DNA of 64,000 bases from Brevibacterium permense. Lineage in GTDB: Bacteria > Actinomycetota > Actinomycetes > Actinomycetales > Brevibacteriaceae. A program made the translations under genes and the position numbers. Under the pieces are notes generated by a model. That model was not told the DNA's origin. It did not search any database and saw only the letters and a list, made by a program, of their open reading frames with translations. The stretch spans positions 248,001 to 312,000 of the forward strand of contig NZ_JABSSX010000002.1 in assembly GCF_013280495.1 (NCBI RefSeq), read 5' to 3'. Positions 1-8,800 of this stretch are shown here, in pieces (position 1 is the stretch's first letter; every line of letters begins with the position of its first letter).

Positions 1-25
1 GGGGTAGTCCGTGCGAAATTCCATC

Positions 26-1339
26 TCAGTCCTCTTCCTTCGTCCCCGAACCTTCGGCTGCGGCGGTCCGCTGTGCGTGTCTGCTGTTCTCGTGGGTGCG
101 GGTGACCCGCACGTGGGTGATCCGGTGGCGTCGGCCCTGGCCCTCCATGGCTTCGATCTCGAGGCCCTCGATCGACGCATGCGAACCGTCGATGGGCACA
201 CGGTCGATGAGCTTCGAGAGCAGTCCGCCGACGCTGTTGACATCGTCTTCGTCGATGCGCACATCGAAGTATTCGGCGAAGTCGGAGATCGACATGCGGG
301 TGCTGATGATGAACGATCCGTCTTCGGCGGCGACGAGTTCGTCATCGCCGTTGTCGTATTCGTCTTCGATCTCGCCGACGATCTCTTCGACGATGTCCTC
401 GATGGTCACCAACCCTGCGGTGCCGCCGTATTCGTCGATGAGGATCGCCAGATGGGTCGAATCCAGCTGCATCTGCCGCAGCAGGTCATCGGCCGGCTTC
501 GTCTCCGGGACGAACAGGACGGAGCGGGCCAGGTTGCCCACGGGGCGGTCGGCCTCCTCGGGGTGGAGGTGGAGGCGGCGGGCGACGTCCTTGAGGTAGG
601 CGACTCCGCGGACGTCGTCGAGATCCTCCCCGCAGACGGGGATGCGGGAGAAGCCGGAGCGGAAGAACAGGTTCATCGCCTTCTGCAGACTCACGTCCGC
701 ATCGACGGTGACGAGGTCGGTGCGCGGCACCATGACCTCGTTCGCCGAGGTGTCTGAGAGGTTGAACACCGACTGGATCATCTCGCGTTCGCCGTCTTCG
801 ATGATGTCGGATTCGCTCGCCCGCTCGACGAGATCGCGCAGCTGTTCGGAGGTCACGAACGGACCGTCCTTGTACACCTTGTCCGGGGTCAACAGATTGC
901 CGAGCACGACGAGGATGCGGGTGAGCGGTTTGAGCGCGACGAGGACGATGCGCACGACCCAGCTGAGGTTGAGACTGACGGCCAGCGATCGGCGCTTGCC
1001 GATCGTCCGCGGGGAGACTCCGGTGATGATGAAGACCGCCACCGAGGCGGTGATCACGGTGAGGAAGACCATGAGCGGTCCCACGGAGTAGTAGGAGTCA
1101 TAGGCCAGGGCGATGAACACCGTGGCGAGTGCTTCGAGGAAGTTGCGGACGAAGATGATGACGTTGATGTTCGTCGGCAGGTCCGCGAGGATCGTCTCGA
1201 CACGCACCGCTGAGCGCTTGCCGTCCTCCTTCGCCTCTTCGACCGCATGGTGGGAGACGTTGAGCAGCGCGGCATCCACGGCGGAGAGGGTAGCTGCGAT
1301 GATGAGGCACAGTGCAGCCCCGAGGAAGAACATGAACAC
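26..1339 (-). CDS. CNNM/CorC-type hemolysin-family membrane protein
   Basis: 437-residue membrane protein of the CorC/HlyC (DUF21 plus CBS) class, thought to act in divalent-cation efflux. Visible parts: hydrophobic helices within about residues 1-125 forming the DUF21 domain, a CBS pair at about 195-315 opening near EVMVPRTDLV and containing the DEYGGTAGLVT segment typical of the family, then a CorC C-terminal domain with DVNSVGGLL at about 365. The C-terminus is charged. It begins 3 bp after the ybeY stop and is the last gene seen of the hrcA-dnaJ-rsmE-phoH-ybeY operon. In many actinobacteria era follows, which would lie beyond the left edge. The family call is firm; the transported ion is not known from sequence. 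Confidence 0.93.
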   Translation of the reverse strand: MFMFFLGAALCLIIAATLSAVDAALLNVSHHAVEEAKEDGKRSAVRVETILADLPTNINVIIFVRNFLEALATVFIALAYDSYYSVGPLMVFLTVITASVAVFIITGVSPRTIGKRRSLAVSLNLSWVVRIVLVALKPLTRILVVLGNLLTPDKVYKDGPFVTSEQLRDLVERASESDIIEDGEREMIQSVFNLSDTSANEVMVPRTDLVTVDADVSLQKAMNLFFRSGFSRIPVCGEDLDDVRGVAYLKDVARRLHLHPEEADRPVGNLARSVLFVPETKPADDLLRQMQLDSTHLAILIDEYGGTAGLVTIEDIVEEIVGEIEDEYDNGDDELVAAEDGSFIISTRMSISDFAEYFDVRIDEDDVNSVGGLLSKLIDRVPIDGSHASIEGLEIEAMEGQGRRHRITHVRVTRTHENSRHAQRTAAAEGSGTKEED

Positions 1340-1341
1340 GA

Positions 1342-1830
1342 TCAGACCTCGGTGGGGGTGGGAATGTCGGTGCGACCGTCGTAGCGGGCCGCGAAGAAGG
1401 TCAGCAGCAGATGCCGCTGGAGGGCGAACATCTCTTCCCGCGCTTCTGGCTCACCGTGGTCGTAGCCGAGCAGGTGGAGGAATCCGTGGACGGTCAGCAG
1501 CAGGATCTCGTCCATCGTCGAATGTCCGGCCGCCCGGGCCTGGGCCTCGGCGACCTCGGGACAGATGATGATGTCGCCCATCTGACCTTCGGTCGGCTTC
1601 TCCGGCTCGCCCTGGTGGAGCTGGTCCATGGGAAAGGACATCACATCGGTCGGTCCTTCGAGGTCCATCCAGGTGACGTGGAGTTCGGACATGGCCGCCC
1701 CGTCGACCATGGTCACAGCCAGCTCCGCACCGGGGTGCATGTGCAGGGCTTCACCGAGATATTCGGTCAGTGCCACGACTTCGTCGAGGTCCACCTCGGC
1801 GTCGGTCTCGTTGAGGATCTCGGTGTTCAT
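1342..1830 (-). CDS. ybeY: Endoribonuclease YbeY (rRNA maturation factor)
   Basis: 162-residue single-domain metalloenzyme that takes part in 16S rRNA 3'-end maturation and ribosome quality control. The diagnostic zinc-binding motif HGFLHLLGYDH is near residue 115, preceded by the family segment PTDVMSFPMD. The start at 1830 overlaps the phoH stop as ATGA, with GGGGGA upstream; an in-frame ATG 15 bp earlier lies inside phoH and is less likely. The phoH-ybeY-corC order is a widely conserved bacterial operon, which supports the call. Confidence 0.96.
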   Translation of the reverse strand: MNTEILNETDAEVDLDEVVALTEYLGEALHMHPGAELAVTMVDGAAMSELHVTWMDLEGPTDVMSFPMDQLHQGEPEKPTEGQMGDIIICPEVAEAQARAAGHSTMDEILLLTVHGFLHLLGYDHGEPEAREEMFALQRHLLLTFFAARYDGRTDIPTPTEV

Positions 1831-2861
1831 TCGGCATTCCCCCACAGGTCGTAGGCTTCGACGATCTTCGTCACCAGCGAATGCCGGACGACGTCCTTGC
1901 TGCCCAGTTCGCAGAACTGCAGGTCGTCGATCCCGTCGAGGATGTCGCGGACGACCTTGAGTCCGCTGCGGGTCTTGCCCGGCAGGTCGATCTGGGAGAT
2001 GTCACCGGTGACGACCATGCGTGAGCCGAAGCCGAGGCGCGTGAGGAACATCTTCATCTGCTCGGCCGTCGTGTTCTGTGCTTCGTCGAGGATGATGAAC
2101 GCGTCGTTGAGAGTGCGCCCGCGCATATAGGCCAGGGGCGCGACCTCGATCGTTCCGGTCTCGATGAGCAGCGGGATCGATTCGGGGTCGACCATGTCGT
2201 GCAGGGCGTCATAGAGCGGACGCACATACGGGTCGATCTTGTCGTTGAGCGTGCCCGGCAGGTAGCCCAGGGACTCCCCGGCTTCGACGGCCGGCCGGGT
2301 GAGGATGATCCGTGAGACCTCTTTGTGCTGCAGGGCGTTGACGGCCATGGCCATCGCCAGGTAGGTCTTGCCGGTTCCGGCCGGACCGATGCCGAAGGTG
2401 ATCGTGTGGTTGCGGATGGCCCTGACGTAGTCGTGCTGGCCCATCGTCTTCGGACGGATCGACTTTCCCCTGGTGGAGAGGATGTTCGTGCCCAGCACCG
2501 CCGAGGCGGCCGCTCCTTCGGAGGAGAACGTCGTGACCCTCTCGATCGTCTCTTCGTTGATGCGATGGCCGGCCGCGTGGAGTTTCTTGAGTTCCCCGAT
2601 GACGCTGACGAAGTCTTCGACGCGTGACGACTCGCCGGTGACCTGGACCTGGTTGGCCCGGACATGGATGTCGAGGTCGGCGAAGGTCTTCTCCAGGGCG
2701 CGGAGGTTCGATTCTCCGGGACCGAAGAAGGCGACGAGGTCGATGGAGTCGGGGATGACCAGTCGCACGGTGTCACGATCGGCACCTTGGGTGTCCGTCA
2801 CGGCGTCAACGCCTGCGGCACCGTCGCCGGAGGCGCCGGTGTCCGAGTCGGTGGGGTTCAT
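1827..2861 (-). CDS. phoH: PhoH family ATPase
   Basis: PhoH-like P-loop ATPase of about 344 residues, cytoplasmic, associated with RNA metabolism; exact activity is unsettled for the family. The Walker A motif GPAGTGKT and the Walker B region FIILDEAQN are clear, and an N-terminal KH-like segment precedes them (DLDIHVRANQVQVTGE). The start is uncertain: ATG at 2861 is chosen because the family-conserved sequence begins soon after (TVRLVIPDSIDLV), but an in-frame TTG lies at 2906 and neither has a strong ribosome binding site. The stop overlaps the ybeY ATG. Roughly 100 bp separate it from rsmE. Confidence 0.94.
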   Translation of the reverse strand: MNPTDSDTGASGDGAAGVDAVTDTQGADRDTVRLVIPDSIDLVAFFGPGESNLRALEKTFADLDIHVRANQVQVTGESSRVEDFVSVIGELKKLHAAGHRINEETIERVTTFSSEGAAASAVLGTNILSTRGKSIRPKTMGQHDYVRAIRNHTITFGIGPAGTGKTYLAMAMAVNALQHKEVSRIILTRPAVEAGESLGYLPGTLNDKIDPYVRPLYDALHDMVDPESIPLLIETGTIEVAPLAYMRGRTLNDAFIILDEAQNTTAEQMKMFLTRLGFGSRMVVTGDISQIDLPGKTRSGLKVVRDILDGIDDLQFCELGSKDVVRHSLVTKIVEAYDLWGNAE

Positions 2862-2961
2862 GGAGTTCGAGTTCGGTGGGGTGATGTCCAGAATGTTCCT
2901 TTGCAAGTGAGCGCACCGTCACCGGCAGCGCCTGAGTGTGCTTCCATCCTAGTCCGATGCC

Positions 2962-3723
2962 TCACCAACGGCCCAATGAGATCTGGGCCAGGACGAGACC
3001 GGCGGGTCCCGCCGAGGACGAGCGCAGGATCGTTGGTCCCAGCAGCACCGGGGTTGCTCCACGGCCGGTCAGGGCGGCGAGTTCGCCGTCACTGATGCCG
3101 CCCTCAGGGCCGACGACGAAGACGAGGCGCTCCGGCGGCTGCGCCGAGCCGTTCGCGATCAGATCGCCCAGCGCTTCGGAGAGCCTGAGCTGAGCGGTCT
3201 CGTGGAGGACGAAGACCGCATCGGCGTCGTCGAGGGTCTTGGCCAGGTCGGCTCCGCGGACGAGGTCGTGAAGGATGGGAAATCGTGCACGTCTGGCCTG
3301 CAGGGAGGCCGCCCCGAGGAGGTTCTCCCATTTCGCGGCCATCTTGTCCCGCTTCTTGGCCGGCCAGTCGGCGATCGAGCGTTCGGCGGCCCAGGGAACG
3401 ACGTCGTCGACGCCGATCTCCGTTGCCGTTTCGATGGCTTGGAGGTCCCGGTCGCCCTTGGCCAGGGCTTGGACGAGGACGAGGCGCGGGCCCGTGCTGT
3501 TCTCGACCGTCACCTCGGTGACGTCGATCGTCAGCTCATTCGCCGAGGCGGCCGTGACGGTTCCGCGCGCACGTGTGCCTTCTCCATCGACGATGTCGAT
3601 TTCCTCGCCGGGACCGATCCGACGCACCCGCACCGCGTGCCCGGCCACGTCCTCACCGAGGGTGAGGGCGGACCCGACGACCGCCTCGGCGGCGGTGGCG
3701 GAACGGAAGACGGGAAGACTCAC
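2962..3723 (-). CDS. rsmE: 16S rRNA (uracil-1498-N3)-methyltransferase RsmE
   Basis: 253-residue SPOUT-class methyltransferase that methylates U1498 of 16S rRNA using S-adenosylmethionine. The SPOUT knot motifs are present: VVGPEGGIS near residue 205 and [16 protein letters not shown] near the C-terminus (the usual form is LRTETA or LRTSTA, so the Ser-Ser-Ser is a mild variant). It starts with GTG at 3723, overlapping the dnaJ stop by four bases, so translation is probably coupled. dnaJ followed by rsmE is the usual arrangement in Gram-positives. Confidence 0.95.
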   Translation of the reverse strand: MSLPVFRSATAAEAVVGSALTLGEDVAGHAVRVRRIGPGEEIDIVDGEGTRARGTVTAASANELTIDVTEVTVENSTGPRLVLVQALAKGDRDLQAIETATEIGVDDVVPWAAERSIADWPAKKRDKMAAKWENLLGAASLQARRARFPILHDLVRGADLAKTLDDADAVFVLHETAQLRLSEALGDLIANGSAQPPERLVFVVGPEGGISDGELAALTGRGATPVLLGPTILRSSSAGPAGLVLAQISLGRW

Positions 3724-4835
3724 CGACCGGCGAACCTCTCACGCATGCGGGAGAACACTCCGCGGTTCTCGGTCGAGATCTGGGCGCGCGGTGTCTCTTC
3801 GCCGCGCAGTTCGGCGAGTTTCTCGAGCAGTTCGCGCTGTTCGTCGTCGAGTTTGTCCGGGGTGAGGACGTCGACGGTGATGAGCAGGTCGCCGCGGGTC
3901 TCCGAACGCAGGCGGGCGGCTCCGAGCCCGGGGAGTTTGACGATGGTGCCGGACTGGGTGCCGGCGGCGATGGTGAGGTCCTGAGTGCCGTCGAAGGTCT
4001 CGAACGGGATGGTCGCACCCAGGGTCGCCGCGGTCATCGGCACGGAGACTGCGGCCCGGAGGTTGTCGCCGTCGCGCTGGAAGACCTCGTGGCGGGTGAC
4101 CATGACCTCGACGAAGAGGTCACCGGCGGGTCCGCCTCCGGGACCGACCTCACCCTGGCTGCTCAGCTGGATGCGGGTGCCGTCGGAGACCCCGGCGGGG
4201 ATCCGGATCTTCATGGTCCGCTGTTTGCGGACGCGTCCGTCGCCCTGGCAGTTGAGGCAGGGGTTCGGGATGACGGTGCCGAAGCCGTGGCAGGAGTTGC
4301 AGGTCTGGTTCGTGACCATCTGACCCAGCAGGGTCCGGGTCATGCGCTGGACGCTGCCGGCTCCGTGGCACAGCGAGCAGGTCTCGATCTTCGTGCCTTC
4401 CTGCGTGCCGGCGCCCGAACAGGTGTCGCAGACGACTGCAGTGGTGACATCGAGGTCGACGGTGCCGCCGAAGGCCGCGGTCTTCAGGTCGATATTGACG
4501 CCGACGAGGGCATCCTTGCCGCGCTGGGTGCGCGGGATCGGGCCGCCGGCCTGACCGCCGCCACCTCCGAAGAAGGTCTCGAAGATATCGCCGAATCCGC
4601 CGAATCCGCCGCCGGCCGGGAAGCCCTGACCGTTCTCGCCGCCGCCCATATCGTAGTTGCGGCGCTTCTCCGGATCGGAGAGCACATCGTAGGCCAGCGA
4701 GATGGCTTTGAATTCGTCTTCGTGACCGGGATTCACGTCCGGGTGGTACTTGCGTGCCAGCTTCCGGTACGACGACTTGATCTCAGCCGCGGAAGCGTCT
4801 TTGGACACTCCGAGTGTTTCATAGTGATCGGCCAC
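3720..4835 (-). CDS. dnaJ: Chaperone protein DnaJ (actinobacterial DnaJ2)
   Basis: 371-residue type I J-protein that stimulates the DnaK ATPase and holds unfolded substrates. J domain at residues 1-65 with HPD at 31-33; Gly/Phe-rich linker at about 65-105; four zinc-binding repeats [24 protein letters not shown] and CLNCQGDG at about 140-210; then the substrate-binding C-terminal domains. It lies 122 bp after hrcA, the standard context of the second dnaJ copy in actinobacteria (the first usually sits with dnaK-grpE elsewhere). Regulation by HrcA is inferred from the operon and the CIRCE element upstream of hrcA. Confidence 0.96.
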   Translation of the reverse strand: MADHYETLGVSKDASAAEIKSSYRKLARKYHPDVNPGHEDEFKAISLAYDVLSDPEKRRNYDMGGGENGQGFPAGGGFGGFGDIFETFFGGGGGQAGGPIPRTQRGKDALVGVNIDLKTAAFGGTVDLDVTTAVVCDTCSGAGTQEGTKIETCSLCHGAGSVQRMTRTLLGQMVTNQTCNSCHGFGTVIPNPCLNCQGDGRVRKQRTMKIRIPAGVSDGTRIQLSSQGEVGPGGGPAGDLFVEVMVTRHEVFQRDGDNLRAAVSVPMTAATLGATIPFETFDGTQDLTIAAGTQSGTIVKLPGLGAARLRSETRGDLLITVDVLTPDKLDDEQRELLEKLAELRGEETPRAQISTENRGVFSRMRERFAGR

Positions 4836-4957
4836 AGAAACTTCTCTCTCCCTGACGTAGTGGTCTTCTCTGTTCGTGGTGGTGGCTGCGCCCTTGCGCG
4901 GTGCTCACCGGTTCTGCGCTGCCCGTCTGCGGGTGCCCCTGGTCGATGTCAAGGGAC

Positions 4958-5998
4958 CTACCCTCGATCGAGGATCGAGGACACGTATTTGGCGACGGCA
5001 CGGACTGCCGAGATCGTCGTCGGATAGTCCATTCGGGTCGGACCGAGCACTGCCAGTCTGGCCGAGGAACCCGCGTCATGACCATATTCGGCGGCGACGA
5101 CGGAAGTCGAGCTGAACGATTCGTGAGTATTCTCACGCCCGATGCGCACGCTGATCTCCTCGTGGTCTTCGGCCATCGAGGTGAGCAGCTTGAGCAGGAC
5201 CACCTGCTCTTCGAAGGCTTCGAGGATCGGGGCCATCTTCTCTCCGAATTCGCTTCCAGAGCGGGCGAGGTTCGCGGTGCCGGCCATGATGATGCGCTCT
5301 TCACGCGTCGCGGCCACGAGGTCGACGACGGCGGCCCTGACCTGTCTGAGTCCGGTGTCGTCACGAGCGGTCGGCTCACTCGATTCGGTGGCGGTCGCCT
5401 CGGCGGCGGGAGCCGATCCGAAGACCTGCGCGAGTGTGCGTCCGGCGAATTCGGCGTTGATCTGGTCGCGCAGCCCGCGGACGGCGTCTTCGTCGAGCGC
5501 GATCGTGGTGGTCACGGTCTTCTGCTCGACCTGGCCGGCGTCGGTGATGAGGACGACGAGAACCCGGCCTGGTCCGAGCCCGACGATCTCGATGTGCTTG
5601 ATGCGCGCCCGCGACACCGTCGGGTATTGGATGAGCGCGACCTGCCGGGTCAGGCCGGAGAGGACGCGGACGGTGCGGTCGAGCATCTCGTCGAGGTCGA
5701 CGTCACCATCGATGAGTTGGAAGATCGCGCGCCGCTCGGCGGTGGTCAGCGGTTTGAACTCATCGATCCGGTCGACGAACATCCGGTAGCCGAGGTCGGT
5801 GGGGATCCGTCCGGCAGAGGTGTGGGGCTGGGCGATATAGCCCTCTTGTTCGAGAGCGGCCATATCGTTGCGGATCGTGGCGGGAGAGACGCCGAGGGTG
5901 TGGCGCTGGACGATCGCTTTCGAACCCACGGGTTCGTTAGTGGCGACGAAGTCCTCGACGATGGCGCGCAGCACCTGTGCACGTCTGCTGTCATTCAT
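4958..5998 (-). CDS. hrcA: Heat-inducible transcription repressor HrcA
   Basis: 346-residue repressor of class I heat-shock genes that binds CIRCE operators. The N-terminal winged-helix domain starts at MNDSRRAQVLRAIVEDF and includes VSPATIRNDMAALE and TSAGRIPTDLGYRMFVD, both hallmark HrcA segments. I chose ATG 5998, preceded by GGAGAGGAG, over an in-frame ATG at 6103 that would place the CIRCE element inside the coding sequence. A variant CIRCE lies 51-77 bp upstream, indicating autoregulation of hrcA-dnaJ and possibly the whole downstream operon. Confidence 0.96.
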   Translation of the reverse strand: MNDSRRAQVLRAIVEDFVATNEPVGSKAIVQRHTLGVSPATIRNDMAALEQEGYIAQPHTSAGRIPTDLGYRMFVDRIDEFKPLTTAERRAIFQLIDGDVDLDEMLDRTVRVLSGLTRQVALIQYPTVSRARIKHIEIVGLGPGRVLVVLITDAGQVEQKTVTTTIALDEDAVRGLRDQINAEFAGRTLAQVFGSAPAAEATATESSEPTARDDTGLRQVRAAVVDLVAATREERIIMAGTANLARSGSEFGEKMAPILEAFEEQVVLLKLLTSMAEDHEEISVRIGRENTHESFSSTSVVAAEYGHDAGSSARLAVLGPTRMDYPTTISAVRAVAKYVSSILDRG

Positions 5999-6048
5999 CG
6001 CGGATCTCCTCTCCATCTCGCCGATCCATCGCGGTCCCGCCCCTGCGC

Positions 6049-6075
6049 TTGGCACTCTGTGAGCTTGAGTGCCAA
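6049..6075. promoter_or_regulatory. CIRCE-type operator upstream of hrcA
   Basis: Perfect inverted repeat TTGGCACTC, nine-base spacer, GAGTGCCAA. The textbook CIRCE is TTAGCACTC-N9-GAGTGCTAA, so this copy has a symmetrical A-to-G change in each arm. It lies between hrcA and the divergent DUF3097 gene and is the expected binding site of HrcA. Confidence 0.93.
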
Positions 6076-6158
6076 TTCTACGCTTCTCGTTCCCGGAATT
6101 CATTTCAGGGGTGGCCTGCGGGTCTGCACGCCTGCGGGACCGTCCTTGATTATGGTGG

Positions 6159-7022
6159 GTGCCCGTGAATGCTTTTGATCGCTATGGTCCCGATGTGCTC
6201 TCCGGTTCCTCCCCGTCGTCGCACCGTCCGAAGAAGTCCCGCCAGGTCGAACTCGGCCTGGGCATGGTTCTCGAGGATGCGATGAGCGGCTATGTCGGCG
6301 CTGTCGTCGGCGCGGAGAAGACCACGGCCGGTCTCGTCGTCAAGCTCGAGGATCGTGCCGGCAAGGTCCGGGCCTTTCCTCTGGGACCGGGTTTCCTCCT
6401 CGAAGGGCAGCCCGTCGATGTGCAGCTGCCGAAGAAGAAGGCACAGCAGCCCGGACGGACGGCCTCGGGGTCTCGCGCCGTGGTCGGCGCGAAGGCTCGA
6501 GTGGCTCGTGGGTCCCGGATCTGGGTCGAGGGCAAGCACGACGCCGAACTCGTCGAGAAGATCTGGGGCGATGACCTGCGCATCGAGGGCGTCGTCGTCG
6601 AGCCCCTGGGCGGTCTCGATGATGTTGCCGACAAGCTCGAGGCCTTCGGTCCGGATCGGGACCATCGAGTCGGTGTCCTCGCCGACCATCTGGTGAGCGG
6701 GACGAAGGAATCGAAGATCGCCGAGGCGGTCCGGTACGATCCGCGGTACCGCGATGTCGTCCACATCATCGGTCACCCGTACGTCGATATCTGGCAGGCG
6801 GTGAAGCCCCATGTCGTCGGCATCCGCGAATGGCCAGTCGTCCCCCGCGGTGAGGACTGGAAGACGGGGATCCTCCGTCGCATCGGGTGGCCGCACGCCG
6901 ACCATCGGGACGTTGCCCGCGGGTGGGTGCGCATCCTCGGGAAGGTGAGCACCATCGCCGATGTCGAACCGACGCTGTCGGGTCGCGTCGAGGAGCTCAT
7001 CGACTTCGTCACCGTCGGTTGA
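6159..7022 (+). CDS. DUF3097 family protein
   Basis: 287-residue soluble protein of the actinobacterial DUF3097 family; molecular function unknown. Recognisable from DRYGPDVLSG near the N-terminus, RIWVEGKHDAELVEKIWGDD in the middle (Toprim-like acidic WVEGKHDAE) and a C-terminal HVVGIREWPVVPRGEDWK segment. Start is GTG 6159; a second GTG at 6165 in the same frame is an equally reasonable start. It is divergent from hrcA and shares a 160-bp promoter region containing the CIRCE element, so it could be heat-responsive, which is inference only. Confidence 0.88.
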   Translation: MPVNAFDRYGPDVLSGSSPSSHRPKKSRQVELGLGMVLEDAMSGYVGAVVGAEKTTAGLVVKLEDRAGKVRAFPLGPGFLLEGQPVDVQLPKKKAQQPGRTASGSRAVVGAKARVARGSRIWVEGKHDAELVEKIWGDDLRIEGVVVEPLGGLDDVADKLEAFGPDRDHRVGVLADHLVSGTKESKIAEAVRYDPRYRDVVHIIGHPYVDIWQAVKPHVVGIREWPVVPRGEDWKTGILRRIGWPHADHRDVARGWVRILGKVSTIADVEPTLSGRVEELIDFVTVG

Positions 7023-7173
7023 GACTCGTCGGTGGTGCGGCGCGGTGGACCGTGGTGGTCACGCGGAGCTGTCGACGTGTGCCGAATCTGTCACAGGAGT
7101 GAGGCTTTCCCGACATCCTCGGGGCACGCCGCTCCATTAGGGTGAATGGCAAGCACTCTTCGAAAGGATCCCC

Positions 7174-7866
7174 ATGTCGTATCACCCCGAGCAGCCGGGC
7201 AGCCGGCCGATGCCGCCGAACTACTCTCAGGCCTCCGGTTCGCAGCAGCCCTACGCGCCGCAGGGCCAGCAGTATTCTCAGCCGTGGACGCACAGCGGTC
7301 AGACGGGCTCCGGTGGGCAGTCGGGGTATGGTTCGCAGCAGGCGTACGGCGCCCGGCCGGGATACAGCTCTCAGCCGAACTACGGGGGCCAGCCGGGATA
7401 TGGCGCGCAGCCGGGCTACGGTATGCCGCAGATGCACAACCCGGCGATGTTCGACTCCCGCTCCCTGCCTGAGCAGGCCTACGGACCCGGCTCCGAGCAG
7501 TTCTGGATGGCCCACGAACCCGACCGGCCCACGGCAATGTGGACTCACCTCGGCTCGCTCATCTTCGGCTTCATGCCGCTCATCATGTTTCTCGTGAAGA
7601 AGGACGAATCGCCGTTCGTCCGGGAGCATTCGCGTCAGGGTCTCAACGCGATGATCACGAACACGATCGTCACCTTCGGAGCCTTCATGATCTTCATGTT
7701 CCTCGGTTTCATGCTGGCACTGGTGACATTCGGGATCGGCATGATCATCATGTATGCGGCGGTCATCGTCCCGCTCGTCTACTGCGTCTTCTACATCATC
7801 GCGGCCGTCGCCGCGAACAAGGGCGAGGGCTATAAGTTCCCGCTCACCATCAATTTCGTGAAGTGA
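7174..7866 (+). CDS. DUF4870 domain membrane protein, Gln/Gly/Tyr-rich N-terminus (paralogue 1)
   Basis: 230 residues. Residues 1-95 are low-complexity and probably disordered, with repeated QPGYG- and GSQQ-like units. From about residue 115 a DUF4870 domain begins (RPTAMWTHLGSLIFGFMPLI, then FVREHSRQGLNAMITN), with three predicted membrane helices ending in EGYKFPLTINFVK. AAAGGA precedes the ATG at good spacing. It is followed by a homologous gene at 7970 in the same orientation, so the pair arose by duplication. Function unknown; DUF4870 proteins are small membrane proteins without an assigned reaction. Confidence 0.85.
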   Translation: MSYHPEQPGSRPMPPNYSQASGSQQPYAPQGQQYSQPWTHSGQTGSGGQSGYGSQQAYGARPGYSSQPNYGGQPGYGAQPGYGMPQMHNPAMFDSRSLPEQAYGPGSEQFWMAHEPDRPTAMWTHLGSLIFGFMPLIMFLVKKDESPFVREHSRQGLNAMITNTIVTFGAFMIFMFLGFMLALVTFGIGMIIMYAAVIVPLVYCVFYIIAAVAANKGEGYKFPLTINFVK

Positions 7867-7879
7867 CCATTCCCGCTCA

Positions 7880-7936
7880 CCCCGGATTCTCCGTGGCGCC
7901 CGGACTCCCTGGGTCAGCCCGGACTCTCTGGGTTAG
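7880..7936. repeat. Three 19-bp degenerate tandem repeats
   Basis: Between the two DUF4870 genes, the unit CCGGACTCYCTGGGTYAGY occurs twice in direct succession (7900-7937) with a more diverged copy just before. The copies differ at two to six positions. No function is evident. Confidence 0.6.
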
Positions 7937-7969
7937 TGTGGAGTGATCGCACACTCTGAAGGGACTCTC

Positions 7970-8713
7970 ATGTCGGACAACCCGCAGCAGCCGAACAACG
8001 GACAGTCACAGCCGATGCCTCCGAACTATTCCCCGCAGTCGGGCTCGCAGCAGCTGTATACCCAGCAGCCGCAGCAGGGTTCGCAGCCGCAGCAGAGTGG
8101 TCCGGCCCAGTACGGCTCTCAGCAGCACAATCCTCAGCAGTCGTATGGTTCGCAGCCGGGCTACGGTTCACAACAGGCGGGTGGCGCCCAGCAGCCGTAC
8201 GGGTCTCAGCATGCCTACAGCGCTCCGCAGGGACACTCTCAGCCCGGATACGGTTTCCAGGGCGCATCCTCGGCGCAGTCGGCTGCCGCCGGCGTGCCTA
8301 TGGGGGCCGAACTGCCGGACGCCGCCTTTGGGCCGACCTCAGCCGGCTTCTGGAACGCCGATCAGAGCGAGCGGACGACCGCACTGTGGTCGCACCTCGC
8401 TCACGCCGCCACCTACGTCGTCGGTGTCGGCTGGATCGTCACGCTCATCCTCTTCATCATCAATAAGGACAAGTCGCCGTTCCTCCGCCACCATGGCGCA
8501 CAGTCGCTGAATCTGCTGATCATCGGTGTCATCGCCGCGTTCGGCATCGGGCTGATCGGCGGAATCCTCACGATCGTCGGCATCGGCTTCCTCATCCTCC
8601 TGCTCCTGCCGGTGCTCTCGATCTACATGATCGTCATCGAGATCATCGCCGGCATGGCAGCCAACCGCGGTGAGGGCTACCGCATTCCGATGACGCCGAA
8701 CTGGATCAAGTGA
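7970..8713 (+). CDS. DUF4870 domain membrane protein, Gln/Gly/Tyr-rich N-terminus (paralogue 2)
   Basis: 247 residues, same architecture as the gene at 7174: a disordered N-terminal half (about residues 1-110, rich in Gln, Ser, Gly, Tyr and Pro, with SQPGYGSQQ-like units), then a DUF4870 domain (ERTTALWSHLAHAATYVVG; FLRHHGAQSLNLL) with three predicted helices, ending EGYRIPMTPNWIK. ATG 7970 is chosen because GAAGGG lies just upstream; an in-frame ATG at 7943 lacks this. It probably forms a two-gene unit with its paralogue, about 100 bp apart. Function unknown. Confidence 0.85.
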   Translation: MSDNPQQPNNGQSQPMPPNYSPQSGSQQLYTQQPQQGSQPQQSGPAQYGSQQHNPQQSYGSQPGYGSQQAGGAQQPYGSQHAYSAPQGHSQPGYGFQGASSAQSAAAGVPMGAELPDAAFGPTSAGFWNADQSERTTALWSHLAHAATYVVGVGWIVTLILFIINKDKSPFLRHHGAQSLNLLIIGVIAAFGIGLIGGILTIVGIGFLILLLLPVLSIYMIVIEIIAGMAANRGEGYRIPMTPNWIK

Positions 8714-8758
8714 TCTGACGCGCAGCGACAGCCTCTCCCCGTCAGATGCGCTGAGCAT

Positions 8759-8794
8759 CTCGCCCCGCCATTCGTTCCCAAATGGCGAGGCGAG
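8759..8794. terminator. Bidirectional hairpin between convergent DUF4870 and hemW genes
   Basis: Inverted repeat with 14-bp arms (8759-8772 and 8781-8794, one mismatch) and an eight-base loop. It ends just before the hemW stop region and 45 bp after the plus-strand gene, so it can terminate both. No long T tract. Confidence 0.65.
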
Positions 8795-8800
8795 ACACTT

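Noticed and set aside
11..757. Long open frames opposite the corC-like, phoH, rsmE, dnaJ, hrcA and hemW genes
   Set aside because: They are mirror frames of well-supported genes, common in GC-rich DNA, with biased composition and no recognisable domains.
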